Assembly (NCBI GenBank): GCA_025352785.1 | Contig: JANXSD010000020.1 | Location: 1-64,000, forward strand | Direction: 5' to 3' | Length of the DNA: 64,000 bases | Source of the DNA: Bacteroidota bacterium | GTDB lineage: Bacteria; Bacteroidota; Bacteroidia; AKYH767-A; OLB10 | Shown here: positions 26,945-35,542 of the stretch, piece by piece | Layout: every line of letters starts with the position of its first letter | Position numbering within the stretch: position 1 is the first letter of the stretch | The notes under the pieces: generated by a model | Seen by the model: only the letters and a program-made list of their open reading frames with translations | Database searches by the model: none | Told to the model about the DNA's origin: nothing | Made by a program: the position numbers and the translations under genes

Positions 26945-28216
26945 ATGGATGAGACAAAAGAGGTAAAAGGTAAGCATCAGCAGATGTTAGAGTTGTTAGA
27001 TGAAATTTCAATTTCGGGAAAGGCTTTAGGGATTATTCTGCAAAATACAGAGGACGAACAACTGGACGGAAGAACAGTTCAGGTGAATGGGAAGAAATTA
27101 GTAAATTTTACCAATTGTAGTTATTTAGGTCTTGAATTAGATCCAAGGATGATAGCAGGTTGTATTGAAGCAACAACAAGATATGGAACTCAATTCGCTT
27201 CTTCAAGATCATACTTATCCGTAACTCTTTATAAGGAAATTGAAGAACAACTTGCTAAAATTTTCAAACTTCCAACAGCACTTTCTCAAACAACTTCATT
27301 GGGTCATATCAGTAATATACCAATTTTAGTTGGTGATCGCGACGCTGTTATCATGGACATTAGTGTTCATGCAACTGTTCAAGAGGCCGTGTCACTCTTA
27401 GTGGAGCGTGGGATTACAATCGAGCGTATTCGTCACAATAGAATGGATATTCTAGAAGATCGAATTAAAGAATTAAGCCTCACTCATGAAAAAATCTGGT
27501 ACATGGCTGATGGAGTTTATTCTATGTTCGGTGATTGCGCTCCACTCGACGAGCTAAAAATGTTGATGGATACGCACGAGCAGTTCTACCTTTATATTGA
27601 TGATGCACATGGTATGAGTTGGGCTGGCGAAAATGGTGCTGGTTATGTTTATTCAAAAATGCCGTACCACCCTAAAATGTATTTTACCACTTCATTAGCA
27701 AAAGGATTCGGAGCTTCGGGAGGTGTATTAGCATTCCCTGATGATACTGCTTTCCGAAGAGTACATGATTTTGGACGAACGTTTATCTTTTCAACTCAAT
27801 TAGCACCACCTATGCTCGGTGCTATTCGCGCTTCTGCAAAAATTCACTTAAGTGGCGAAATACTTTTGATGCAATCACAATTGCAAGAGAAAATTAAATT
27901 CTTTAATCAAAAGGCTCGAATGCTTGAATTGCCGCTTCTGTCGGATGGAATTACACCTGTTCGTTTTATTGGTTTAGGTAAGCCACAAGTTGGATACAAT
28001 ATGGTTACTAGATTGCGGAACGCTGGATTTTATAATAGCTTATGTGTTTATCCAAGTGTATCATTTAACAATACAGGAATTCGTGTCGCATTAACACGTC
28101 ATCACACTTTTGATGATATTGAAAATTTATTGAATGAGATTGCGTTGAACTTGCCTATTGTTTTGAAGGAAGTAGGGTCAAGTATGACTGAAATTAATCG
28201 ATTCTTTAAAATATAA
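26945..28216 (+). CDS. PLP-dependent alpha-oxoamine-synthase-like acyltransferase
   Basis: A 423-residue fold-type I PLP enzyme. The Schiff-base Lys is K253 in TTSLAKGFGASGG, the PLP-pairing Asp/His are in YIDDAHGMSW (D220, H222) and a stacking His lies in DISVHATVQEAV. The opening VNFTNCSYLGLELDPR is typical of alpha-oxoamine synthases (BioF, Kbl, serine palmitoyltransferase). These condense an amino acid with an acyl-CoA. It departs from BioF/Kbl in GTQFASSRSYLSVTLYKEIEEQL, where the usual ...TG...H... is replaced. In gliding Bacteroidota a related enzyme uses cysteate to start sulfonolipid synthesis; serine palmitoyltransferase is the other option. I chose ATG 26945 over a TTG at 26888. 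Confidence 0.83.
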   Translation: MDETKEVKGKHQQMLELLDEISISGKALGIILQNTEDEQLDGRTVQVNGKKLVNFTNCSYLGLELDPRMIAGCIEATTRYGTQFASSRSYLSVTLYKEIEEQLAKIFKLPTALSQTTSLGHISNIPILVGDRDAVIMDISVHATVQEAVSLLVERGITIERIRHNRMDILEDRIKELSLTHEKIWYMADGVYSMFGDCAPLDELKMLMDTHEQFYLYIDDAHGMSWAGENGAGYVYSKMPYHPKMYFTTSLAKGFGASGGVLAFPDDTAFRRVHDFGRTFIFSTQLAPPMLGAIRASAKIHLSGEILLMQSQLQEKIKFFNQKARMLELPLLSDGITPVRFIGLGKPQVGYNMVTRLRNAGFYNSLCVYPSVSFNNTGIRVALTRHHTFDDIENLLNEIALNLPIVLKEVGSSMTEINRFFKI

Positions 28217-28235
28217 TAGTAGAAAAATAATAATT

Positions 28236-28274
28236 AAAACGGGCTATCTTTAATAAAAAGATAGCCCGTTTTTT
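28236..28274. terminator. Bidirectional terminator between convergent genes
   Basis: Stem AAAACGGGCTATCTT / AAGATAGCCCGTTTT with a T-run on the plus strand and an A-run (T-run on the minus strand) at the other side. It serves both the PLP enzyme gene and the response regulator. Confidence 0.9.
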
Positions 28275-28288
28275 CGTACTTCAAATTG

Positions 28289-28726
28289 TTAATGTGTTTC
28301 TGGAAATTCACATAATTTCCAGAAATCAGTTAGGATCTTGAATGTCCTTTCAAAATGAGAAATGTCTACAGGTTTTAATATGTATCCCGACACATTATAC
28401 TTGTAAGCATTTATAAGGTCCGATTCGTCGTTTGAGGTGGTTACCATGTAAACACTCAAATGCTTTAATTCATCATTTGCCCTTAATGCCTCCAGAAATT
28501 CAATACCATTCATCTTGGGCATGTTAATATCCAACAATATGATTTGTGGATATGGACTTAGTCTTTGCTTACCGTTTTGCCCCGTCAGCAAATCTAATGC
28601 GTCTTCACCATTTGTCGCATTGTGAATTATTCCTATACCTTCGATTTTCTTTAGTGCCCTCTCGATAACCATTCGATCAACACTGTCATCTTCAATGTGA
28701 AGTAGATTTATTTGCTTTCTGCTCAT
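28289..28726 (-). CDS. Single-domain response regulator (CheY/Rcp1-like)
   Basis: A 145-residue receiver domain with no output domain. The acidic pocket is E12-D13-D14, the phospho-acceptor is D66 in ILLDINMPKMNG, the switch Thr is in YMVTTSNDE and the Lys is in GYILKPVDISHF. The extension before D66 (GQNGKQRLSPYP) is typical of Rcp1-type regulators of bacteriophytochrome/PAS kinases. It is transcribed away from the PAS histidine kinase 119 bp away, so it is the likely phosphorylation partner. Confidence 0.9.
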   Translation of the reverse strand: MSRKQINLLHIEDDSVDRMVIERALKKIEGIGIIHNATNGEDALDLLTGQNGKQRLSPYPQIILLDINMPKMNGIEFLEALRANDELKHLSVYMVTTSNDESDLINAYKYNVSGYILKPVDISHFERTFKILTDFWKLCEFPETH

Positions 28727-28845
28727 AATTTGTTCTACTTTTAAATGAAACTAAATTTCCCCCATTTCGTAATATTACAAAGAATATTTTAATATCATTA
28801 CGGGGAATTACTAAAGTATTCAGAAATAACAAGAAAATATTAGAA

Positions 28846-30597
28846 ATGTTCAAGAATTTTTTAAAGAAAGATTCATACTACCGTTCTATTCCTGATGATG
28901 ACCTCATTGAGAAGCAAAGGTACAAGCTTTTTAGCCGAACTTCGATTGTTGGTACTCTAGCTTGCATGCTCTTCGCAATTCAGGTTCTCGCTGTTTATTC
29001 TATTTCTGATCCAGTTGTTTTTCTTACAATCATTATAGGCTTTATTTTCACTCTTAATTTATTAGCATTACCTTTTCATAAACGAGCTCGACTAGCTTAT
29101 GGAATCATCTGCGTGACATCAATCATGTTGATCCATATTAATATGTATCCCGCAGGAGGAATAAAAGCATCAGCTGCATATTACTATGCTCCTATTACAT
29201 TAATGAGTTTTATGTTGCTTGGTAATAAGATCGGACGTTTCGTCTTTTTACTTGTTGTAGCGAACTTAGTTTACTTTTATTTTGTTAATGAAAATACAAA
29301 TTGGGTTTCTTATGCAGCGATTGGCTCTGGCGATCACCAAATAAATTTCGATTACTTAATTACTGGATTTTTTGCTGCGTTTATTGTTGCCGCACAACTT
29401 AATTACCTCGAATCCGGAAAAAATATTGTCATCCAACGCATCACAGAACAACGAAATGAGTTGAGAGAGAAAAATAAGGAATTACACAAACTTTCTATCG
29501 TCGCTTCCAAAGCTGATAACGCAATTGTAATAAGTGATTCAAGTGGAATTGCTGAATGGGTTAATGATGGATTTGTTCGCCTAACTGGTTATAATGCTGA
29601 TGAAATTATTGGAAAAAAATCTTTTGATATCCTTAGTGGTGCCGGTACTAATCGTCAGATATTACAGAATATCGTAGAGTCAATGTCGCTTCATCAACCT
29701 TTTGTAGGTGAGTTGCTTAAATATAAAAAGGATGGTTCTCGCTTCTGGACGCAGATAACTATGACTCCAATTGCGGCAGATGAAAATGGTGGAGAACAAT
29801 TTATTTTTATCGAAAGTGATATCACGCCACGTAAAATTGTAGAAGAGAAAATGAAGTTGTACTTGAAAAATCTTGAGAAAACGAATCGTGAACTCGATAA
29901 ATTCGCTTATGTAGTCTCTCATGATTTAAAAGCGCCTTTGCGTGCAATTGGTAATCTTACCGGATGGATTGAAGAAGATATGGGTGATCGCTTACCTGAG
30001 GAGATCCGTGAACACTTCTCTACAATAAAAAGTCGTGTTGTAAGAATGGAAGGCCTCATCAATGGAATTTTAGATTATACAAAAGCGGCGAAAAAAGATG
30101 GAGAGCTGGAGTCGTTTAAATCAGATGAGTTACTTCGTGAAACAATCGATTTAATTGGGGTTCCCGCAAATGCCATTATACATGTTCGCGAAACAATGCC
30201 ACTCATGAAATCTGAACGTGTTAAGTTACAACAGATTTTCTTAAATCTAGTTCATAATGCCATCAAGTTTAATGATAAAGAAGATATTCAAGTTGAAGTA
30301 GGATGTGAAGATAAAGGCGAAGATTGGCAGTTTTATGTTAAAGATAACGGACCAGGAATAGAATCAAGGTACCACGAAAAAATATTTGTAATTTTCCAAA
30401 CACTAAATGCACGTGATGAAGTAGAATCAAGAGGTGTTGGGCTTGCCATCGTTAAAAAAATTATTGAAGAAGAAGGTGGGAAAATCTGGATTAAATCAGA
30501 AAAAAATTGTGGTACTATATTTTACTTTACTTGGCCTAAAAAGAAAAAAACACAAGTAGAAGAAGAATTGTTTTATACAGCAGCAGAAGTAGTTTGA
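28846..30597 (+). CDS. Membrane PAS-domain sensor histidine kinase
   Basis: A 583-residue kinase. About six TM segments (residues 30-190) form a membrane sensor. A coiled-coil linker (205-225, NELREKNKELHKL) leads to a PAS/PAC domain (about 220-335; ISDSSGIAEWVNDGFVRLTGY, GSRFWTQITMTPI). Then come HisKA with H359 in FAYVVSHDLKAPLR and HATPase_c with N box LVHNAIKFND, G1 DNGPGIE and G2 GVGLAIVKK. The layout resembles phytochrome-type kinases that signal to Rcp1-like regulators, such as the divergent one next door. No DNA-binding partner is nearby. The ligand is unknown. Confidence 0.9.
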   Translation: MFKNFLKKDSYYRSIPDDDLIEKQRYKLFSRTSIVGTLACMLFAIQVLAVYSISDPVVFLTIIIGFIFTLNLLALPFHKRARLAYGIICVTSIMLIHINMYPAGGIKASAAYYYAPITLMSFMLLGNKIGRFVFLLVVANLVYFYFVNENTNWVSYAAIGSGDHQINFDYLITGFFAAFIVAAQLNYLESGKNIVIQRITEQRNELREKNKELHKLSIVASKADNAIVISDSSGIAEWVNDGFVRLTGYNADEIIGKKSFDILSGAGTNRQILQNIVESMSLHQPFVGELLKYKKDGSRFWTQITMTPIAADENGGEQFIFIESDITPRKIVEEKMKLYLKNLEKTNRELDKFAYVVSHDLKAPLRAIGNLTGWIEEDMGDRLPEEIREHFSTIKSRVVRMEGLINGILDYTKAAKKDGELESFKSDELLRETIDLIGVPANAIIHVRETMPLMKSERVKLQQIFLNLVHNAIKFNDKEDIQVEVGCEDKGEDWQFYVKDNGPGIESRYHEKIFVIFQTLNARDEVESRGVGLAIVKKIIEEEGGKIWIKSEKNCGTIFYFTWPKKKKTQVEEELFYTAAEVV

Positions 30598-30642
30598 AAC
30601 AAAGAAGTTTTTATTTCGTAATAGCATTAAACCATTATTACC

Positions 30643-30930
30643 ATGAACACCGAAAACTCAAACCCCGCCGATTCAGTTTTAAACGAACTTGATCAACATC
30701 TACGATCCATTAAAAAACTTTTAAATCAACTTGAACCCACTCAACGTTTACAGATAGTAAATGAAATGATGGTCAAATTATTGTCATCAAATAGCTCATC
30801 AGGTTCAGCTCAGGATAAACTAAATCGTAAACATAACACAACTAATATGCTCTCTAAAGAAGAAGAATTGTTATGTAAAAAATTAAGTAATATTACAGTA
30901 GAACTTTATCGTGTTAACCAAAATGATTAG
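30643..30930 (+). CDS. Small protein of unknown function after the kinase
   Basis: A 95-residue soluble, helix-prone protein (NELDQHLRSIKKLLNQLEPTQRLQIVNEMM, then a Ser-rich linker, then LSKEEELLCKKLSNITVELYRVN). I recognise no family. It starts 45 bp after the kinase stop on the same strand and may be co-transcribed, so it could be an accessory of the two-component pair. It ends 12 bp from the convergent mqnA stop. Codon use looks normal. Confidence 0.55.
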   Translation: MNTENSNPADSVLNELDQHLRSIKKLLNQLEPTQRLQIVNEMMVKLLSSNSSSGSAQDKLNRKHNTTNMLSKEEELLCKKLSNITVELYRVNQND

Positions 30931-30942
30931 TTAATTTAAATT

Positions 30943-31701
30943 TTAGAAATGCATTTTTTTTATTAGTTCCATAAAAAGTAACAAACCATTTCGACATTCA
31001 TCAGTTAATTCATATTGAATATTTTTAGTGAGATAATCACTAATATTTACCTGAGGATATTGATCTTTTAAATCTTCCGCTATCATTTCTCGTTGAGACA
31101 GACCTTCCTTAAATAAATTATTTAATGTAAGTTCTATGTTCTTATCAATTTGCTTGTTGGCTACCCAACAAGCAAATACAAACGGTTTACCAGTATGAAT
31201 TTTCCAGGCCTCTGCTAAGTCATAACAATATTTGTAATTGGTTTTGTATTCTAATGCCCTGTTTCCAATAATAACTGCACCAGTATTTGGAGGCAAACAC
31301 GAAAAATCAAATCCTATTTCCGACATATACTCTGGACTTAATTTCCAGTAATCTTTTAATAGAATTCTTGCTAACAAAACAGAAGTTCTAGATTCACTAT
31401 CAAGTATAATCGTAGTAAGTGATTCTAATGGCTCATTCGCAATTATTAGAACTGATGCAACTTTCCCATCTGCTGCAATACAATAGTCGGTTAAAATATA
31501 TGACTCTTTTAATTTAGGAATCATAGCAACTGGAATTAATCCAATATCGATTTCATCATTCACTAGTTTTGAGGCACAGACAGAAGGAATATCTTGACTT
31601 ATTTCAAAGAGATCTTTCTGAGTATTTCCTTCCAATCCTTTAACAAATGGAGTTGAATTTAAATAGGACACAACGGAAATTCGAACTTTACTATAACTCA
31701 T
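30943..31701 (-). CDS. mqnA: Chorismate dehydratase MqnA (futalosine menaquinone pathway)
   Basis: A 252-residue MqnA/MqnD-family protein: RISVVSYLNSTPFVKGLE, the family start, then VPSVCASKLVNDEIDIGLIPVAMIPKL in the ligand-binding cleft, SESRTSVLLARILLK and VIIGNRALEY. MqnA dehydrates chorismate to 3-enolpyruvylbenzoate, the first step of the futalosine pathway. MqnD is the alternative, but the SYLN-P opening fits MqnA. It follows holA by 2 bp, so the two are one operon. Its presence implies menaquinone by the futalosine route. Confidence 0.87.
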   Translation of the reverse strand: MSYSKVRISVVSYLNSTPFVKGLEGNTQKDLFEISQDIPSVCASKLVNDEIDIGLIPVAMIPKLKESYILTDYCIAADGKVASVLIIANEPLESLTTIILDSESRTSVLLARILLKDYWKLSPEYMSEIGFDFSCLPPNTGAVIIGNRALEYKTNYKYCYDLAEAWKIHTGKPFVFACWVANKQIDKNIELTLNNLFKEGLSQREMIAEDLKDQYPQVNISDYLTKNIQYELTDECRNGLLLFMELIKKMHF

Positions 31702-31703
31702 TT

Positions 31704-32741
31704 TTAATGCATGATTTTATATACCAATTCTCGTAAAAATTCTCCATCATCTCCAATGGAACTATTTATGCCTTTTGATTTTAAATCTGAATCTCTTAAT
31801 AAATTCACTATTGATATTAATTTTGTTGTAGAGTAGTTTTTTGCCGCACGTTCATAATCTCCAACAAAAAATGGATTTACTTTTAATGCAGATGCAACGT
31901 TCATCTTCGATTTATCTTCGAGGGCATGATAGATTAATAACTTGGAGAAAAACCCATAAAAATTTGCAATGGTAAGTATAAAAGGATTGCTTTTAGGATT
32001 AGACCTAAAATAATTTACAATTCTAGAAGCCTTTAAAAAATTTCGTTGACCCATCGCATCCAATAATTCAAATACATTAAAATCTTTACTGATGCCGATA
32101 TTAGTTTCGATGTGATGTGTATCAATTGTTTCACCCTTTTTTATATTGATGAGTAATTTGTCACATTCATTTGCTACTCGTGAAAGATCATTCCCAAGAG
32201 AATCAGCCATTAAGTTTGCGGCCTTTGGTTGGATTTTATATCCTAAATCAGCAAGATATTTTTCTATCCACTCGTGAACTTTATTGTCGTAAATTTTCTT
32301 TGATTCATAAACTACACCAGTTTTTTCTATCGACTTAAAAAGTTTAGTTCTTTTATCAAGATTTTTATATTTATAACATAAAACTAATAGAGTGGAAGGA
32401 ACAGGATTTAAAAAATATGCTGCTAGTGGATCTTTATCGTCATCGATATTTTTCGCACCTAATCCGGGTTTCATTTCTTGCGCTTCACGAACTATTATTA
32501 CTTGATAGTTCGACATCATCGGATAACGTTTAGCCGCACTTATCAAACTAAGAATTTCGCAATCTCTACCATATAAAACAGTTTGATTGAATTCCTTCTC
32601 CATGTCACCAAGAACATCCTTCTCAATTATTTCCGATAAACGATCTATATAATAAGCCTCTTCACCTTGCAAAAGATAAACTGGATAATATATTTTATTG
32701 TGTAAATCGCGCAGTATCTCGTCATAACTCTTCGCCGCCAT
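31704..32741 (-). CDS. holA: DNA polymerase III delta subunit
   Basis: A 345-residue clamp-loader subunit. The N-terminal AAA-like domain has PVYLLQGEEAYYIDRL, where the usual P-loop is degenerate as normal for delta. It is followed by LISAAKRYPMMSNYQVIIVREAQEM, STLLVLCYKYKNLDKRTKL and the C-terminal collar domain (FNVFELLDAMGQRNFLKASRIV). It loads the beta clamp within the DnaX complex. It is immediately followed by mqnA and preceded by amn on the same strand (53-bp gap). Confidence 0.9.
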   Translation of the reverse strand: MAAKSYDEILRDLHNKIYYPVYLLQGEEAYYIDRLSEIIEKDVLGDMEKEFNQTVLYGRDCEILSLISAAKRYPMMSNYQVIIVREAQEMKPGLGAKNIDDDKDPLAAYFLNPVPSTLLVLCYKYKNLDKRTKLFKSIEKTGVVYESKKIYDNKVHEWIEKYLADLGYKIQPKAANLMADSLGNDLSRVANECDKLLINIKKGETIDTHHIETNIGISKDFNVFELLDAMGQRNFLKASRIVNYFRSNPKSNPFILTIANFYGFFSKLLIYHALEDKSKMNVASALKVNPFFVGDYERAAKNYSTTKLISIVNLLRDSDLKSKGINSSIGDDGEFLRELVYKIMH

Positions 32742-32794
32742 AATTATATTAAATTACAGAATTGTTATCTATAAATTAGCAAAATTGATTTTAC

Positions 32795-33565
32795 TTAAAA
32801 AAGCAAATGCTTCACAGTTAATCCGTTATTTTTAAGTTCGTTTAATGCAGAAATACCAATCTTTAAATGCTCATCAACATATTGTTGAGTAATTTTTGAA
32901 TCACTCGTGGCAGTCTTTATTCCTTCCGGAACCATCGGTTGGTCAGACACTAATAGCAATGCTCCTGTAGGTATTTTATTGGCAAAGCCTGTTACAAAGA
33001 TGGTTGCCGTTTCCATGTCGATTCCCATACATCGTGTTGATTCCAAATATTTTTTAAACTCGGTATCATGTTCCCATACTCTTCGGTTCGTAGTGTATAC
33101 AGTTCCAGTCCAATAATCTTTATTGAAATTTCTGATGGTTGTGGATACAGCCTTTTGTAAACTAAACGCTGGTAAAGCAGGAACTTCGGGAGGAAAATAA
33201 TCATTAGATGTTCCTTCACCACGAATGGCAGCAATTGGAAGAATCAAATCACCCAATTTGTTTTTCTTTTTCAAGCCACCGCATTTGCCAAGGAATAAAC
33301 ATGCTTTTGGAGAAATAGCACTAAGTAAATCCATAATCGTAGCCGCATTTGCACTCCCCATCCCAAAATTGATGATCGACATCCCATTAGCAGTAGCACA
33401 TGGCATTGGCTTATTCAAATCAACAACCTTTACTTTATTCCATTTGGCAAATAGATTAACATAATGCTGAAAATTGGTTAGCAAAATATAATCCCCAAAA
33501 TTTTCTAGTTTTTCTCCAGTATACCTCGGTAACCAGTTTTCAACGATTTCTTTTTTGTTTTTCAT
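32795..33565 (-). CDS. amn: AMP nucleosidase
   Basis: A 256-residue nucleoside-phosphorylase-fold enzyme, the short Bacteroidota form without the N-terminal domain of E. coli Amn. Motifs include NGMSIINFGMGSANAATIMDLL, ACLFLGKCGGLKKKNKLGDLILPIAAIRGEGTS within the purine/phosphate site and MGIDMETATIFVTGF with the ribose-binding Glu, then LLLVSDQPM. It cleaves AMP to adenine and ribose 5-phosphate. It sits divergent from the HsdR-N gene and upstream of holA. Confidence 0.88.
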   Translation of the reverse strand: MKNKKEIVENWLPRYTGEKLENFGDYILLTNFQHYVNLFAKWNKVKVVDLNKPMPCATANGMSIINFGMGSANAATIMDLLSAISPKACLFLGKCGGLKKKNKLGDLILPIAAIRGEGTSNDYFPPEVPALPAFSLQKAVSTTIRNFNKDYWTGTVYTTNRRVWEHDTEFKKYLESTRCMGIDMETATIFVTGFANKIPTGALLLVSDQPMVPEGIKTATSDSKITQQYVDEHLKIGISALNELKNNGLTVKHLLF

Positions 33566-33618
33566 AAAACATGCTTTAGCTGCAATTTGTTATATTCATC
33601 TCCCCCGATTGAAACCAC

Positions 33619-33626
33619 TATCTTTG
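33619..33626 (+). promoter_or_regulatory. Bacteroidota -7 element
   Basis: TATCTTTG fits TAnnTTTG and lies 8 bases ahead of the chosen ATG (33635) of the HsdR-N gene. It supports that start over an upstream one at 33587. Confidence 0.55.
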
Positions 33627-33634
33627 CGTTTAGT

Positions 33635-34087
33635 ATGAATAACAGTCTCGAATTATTAAACCTTCCAGAATTTACTTTCTCTGTCAGAGAACAAGGGCAA
33701 AGTAAGCAAATATTCGACAGTGTTCGTAAACGATTTGTTGCTTTAACTCCAGAAGAATGGGTTAGACAGCATTTTTTGAGATTTATGATTGATATTAGAA
33801 TGTATCCCCCTTCCTTAATTGCTATCGAACGATCCGTAAAGGTTAATAATTTATCACAACGAGCAGATATAGTTGTTTATAATCGCGATGGAAAACCGTG
33901 GCTCCTCATTGAGTGTAAAGCCCCTTCAGTAAAAATTAGTCATGATACTTTCTTGCAAGCCGCTCGATATAACCTTACTCTACAAGTACCCTATTTAGCC
34001 CTAACCAATGGACTAGAACATTACTGTCTATATTTCAATGGAAAAGAATTTGAGTTTCTTGATAATTTACCCGAATTCAATATTTAA
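33635..34087 (+). CDS. Type I restriction HsdR-N-like (HSDR_N_2) nuclease-fold protein
   Basis: A 150-residue single-domain protein of the HSDR_N_2 type: QIFDSVRKRFVALTPEEWVRQHFLRFMI, SQRADIVVYNRDGKPWLLIECKAP and FLQAARYNLTLQVPYLALTNG. The D...ExK arrangement (RADIVVY, LIECKA) is that of a PD-(D/E)xK nuclease core. No helicase, hsdM or hsdS is present, so this is not a restriction system. A small stand-alone gene of this type is common in Bacteroidota, usually near holA/amn, as here. Role unknown, perhaps DNA repair. Start chosen from the -7 element. Confidence 0.8.
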   Translation: MNNSLELLNLPEFTFSVREQGQSKQIFDSVRKRFVALTPEEWVRQHFLRFMIDIRMYPPSLIAIERSVKVNNLSQRADIVVYNRDGKPWLLIECKAPSVKISHDTFLQAARYNLTLQVPYLALTNGLEHYCLYFNGKEFEFLDNLPEFNI

Positions 34088-34169
34088 TTTTAATAAATTA
34101 GTTGCACGAAGGAAATCGTAAAATCATTCCGAATTTTCATTCCTAACAAACTATTACTATACAATTCTT

Positions 34170-35531
34170 ATGGAACTAATTTATCTTTTTGTTGGATTAA
34201 TTCTAGGCGCATTTGCTGCTTGGCTAATCGCAAAATCAAAATATTCAATTTCAAATAGTATCGATCCGAAGTCATTTCAAGATTTAGATAAACAAAAAGC
34301 AATTGTAGAACAACAACTTCATGACTCATGCCAAATCGTTGTACGTTTAGACGAAGAGTTGAAACAGTTGCGCGAGAAAATAAATTTTTTAACATCAGAA
34401 AAAGCTACATTAGCTTCTGATCATAAAAGTTTACAAGAAAGAATGTTGGAGCATAAAAGTGAACTAGAAGCGCTTCAATTACAAATGAAAGAACAGTTTC
34501 AAAATATTGCTGCTGATATCGTTTTTAAAAATTCACAACGTATTCAAGAAGAACATAAGGATAAATTGAATGATATTTTAACTCCCTTACGTGATAAAAT
34601 TGAGAAGTTTGAAACGCAAGTAAAAAATACACACGAAGAAAGAATTCGCGAACATCAATCGATGAAGGAACAATTGTCGCAATTGCAAACATTAAATAAA
34701 TCCATTGGTGATGAAGCACGTAATCTCGTTACTGCATTAAAAGGTCAAACTAAAACACAAGGAAACTGGGGGGAGATGATTCTTGAAAAAGTATTAGAAC
34801 GATCTGGTTTAGTGAAAGGTCGTGAATACCACGTACAATCAAGTATGCAATCGGAAGATGGAAGACGATTACAACCAGATGTAATTATTAATCTGCCAGA
34901 AAATAGAAATCTCGTTGTCGATTCAAAAGTTTCATTGATCGCATACGAACGCTATTCAAGTGCAGAGGATCCGCAATTGCGCGAACAAGCATTGAAAGAA
35001 CACATACTTTCTATTCGAAAACACATCAAAGATTTAAGTGGAAAAAGTTATCAAAATTTATACGAGATAAATACACTCGACTTTGTCTTGCTTTTCATCC
35101 CAATAGAACCCGCTTTTGCATTAGCTGTTGAACATGATGCCGAACTATTTAATGAAGCCTTCGAACGAAATATTGTTATTGTAACTACTTCAACGTTGCT
35201 AGCAACCTTGCGAACTATTGCATCAATATGGCGACTAGAATATCAAAATAAAAATTCAGTAGAAATTGCTCGTCAAGCAGGTGATCTCTACGATAAATTT
35301 TCTGGATTAGTTGAAGACTTAATCGGCGTTGGCACAAAGATTACTTCCGCTAAGGATGCTTATGAGTCGTCAATGAATAAATTGTATCAAGGGAAAGGTA
35401 ACTTGATTTCTAGAGTGGAGAATTTGAAAAAACTTGGACTGAAAACATCTAAACAAATTAATCAAAAATTACTTGATCGTACCGAAGACCTTGAAATTCC
35501 TGAAGAGAATCAAGATAAATTGGTTCAATAG
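34170..35531 (+). CDS. rmuC: DNA recombination protein RmuC
   Basis: A 453-residue protein with an N-terminal TM helix (1-21), a long coiled coil (about 40-200) and the RmuC nuclease-like domain: GQTKTQGNWGEMILEKVLERSGLVKGREY, RLQPDVIINLPENRNLVVDSKVSLIAYERY, FVLLFIPIEPAFALAVEHD and TLLATLRTIASIWRLEYQNKN. RmuC limits DNA inversions and is thought to be a membrane-tethered nuclease. Length is typical. The downstream GWxTD gene begins 11 bp after it. Confidence 0.92.
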   Translation: MELIYLFVGLILGAFAAWLIAKSKYSISNSIDPKSFQDLDKQKAIVEQQLHDSCQIVVRLDEELKQLREKINFLTSEKATLASDHKSLQERMLEHKSELEALQLQMKEQFQNIAADIVFKNSQRIQEEHKDKLNDILTPLRDKIEKFETQVKNTHEERIREHQSMKEQLSQLQTLNKSIGDEARNLVTALKGQTKTQGNWGEMILEKVLERSGLVKGREYHVQSSMQSEDGRRLQPDVIINLPENRNLVVDSKVSLIAYERYSSAEDPQLREQALKEHILSIRKHIKDLSGKSYQNLYEINTLDFVLLFIPIEPAFALAVEHDAELFNEAFERNIVIVTTSTLLATLRTIASIWRLEYQNKNSVEIARQAGDLYDKFSGLVEDLIGVGTKITSAKDAYESSMNKLYQGKGNLISRVENLKKLGLKTSKQINQKLLDRTEDLEIPEENQDKLVQ

Positions 35532-35542
35532 CTAGGAATATA

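Noticed and set aside
33635-34087. A type I restriction system
   Set aside because: Only an HsdR-N-like domain is present; no helicase, methylase or specificity gene nearby.
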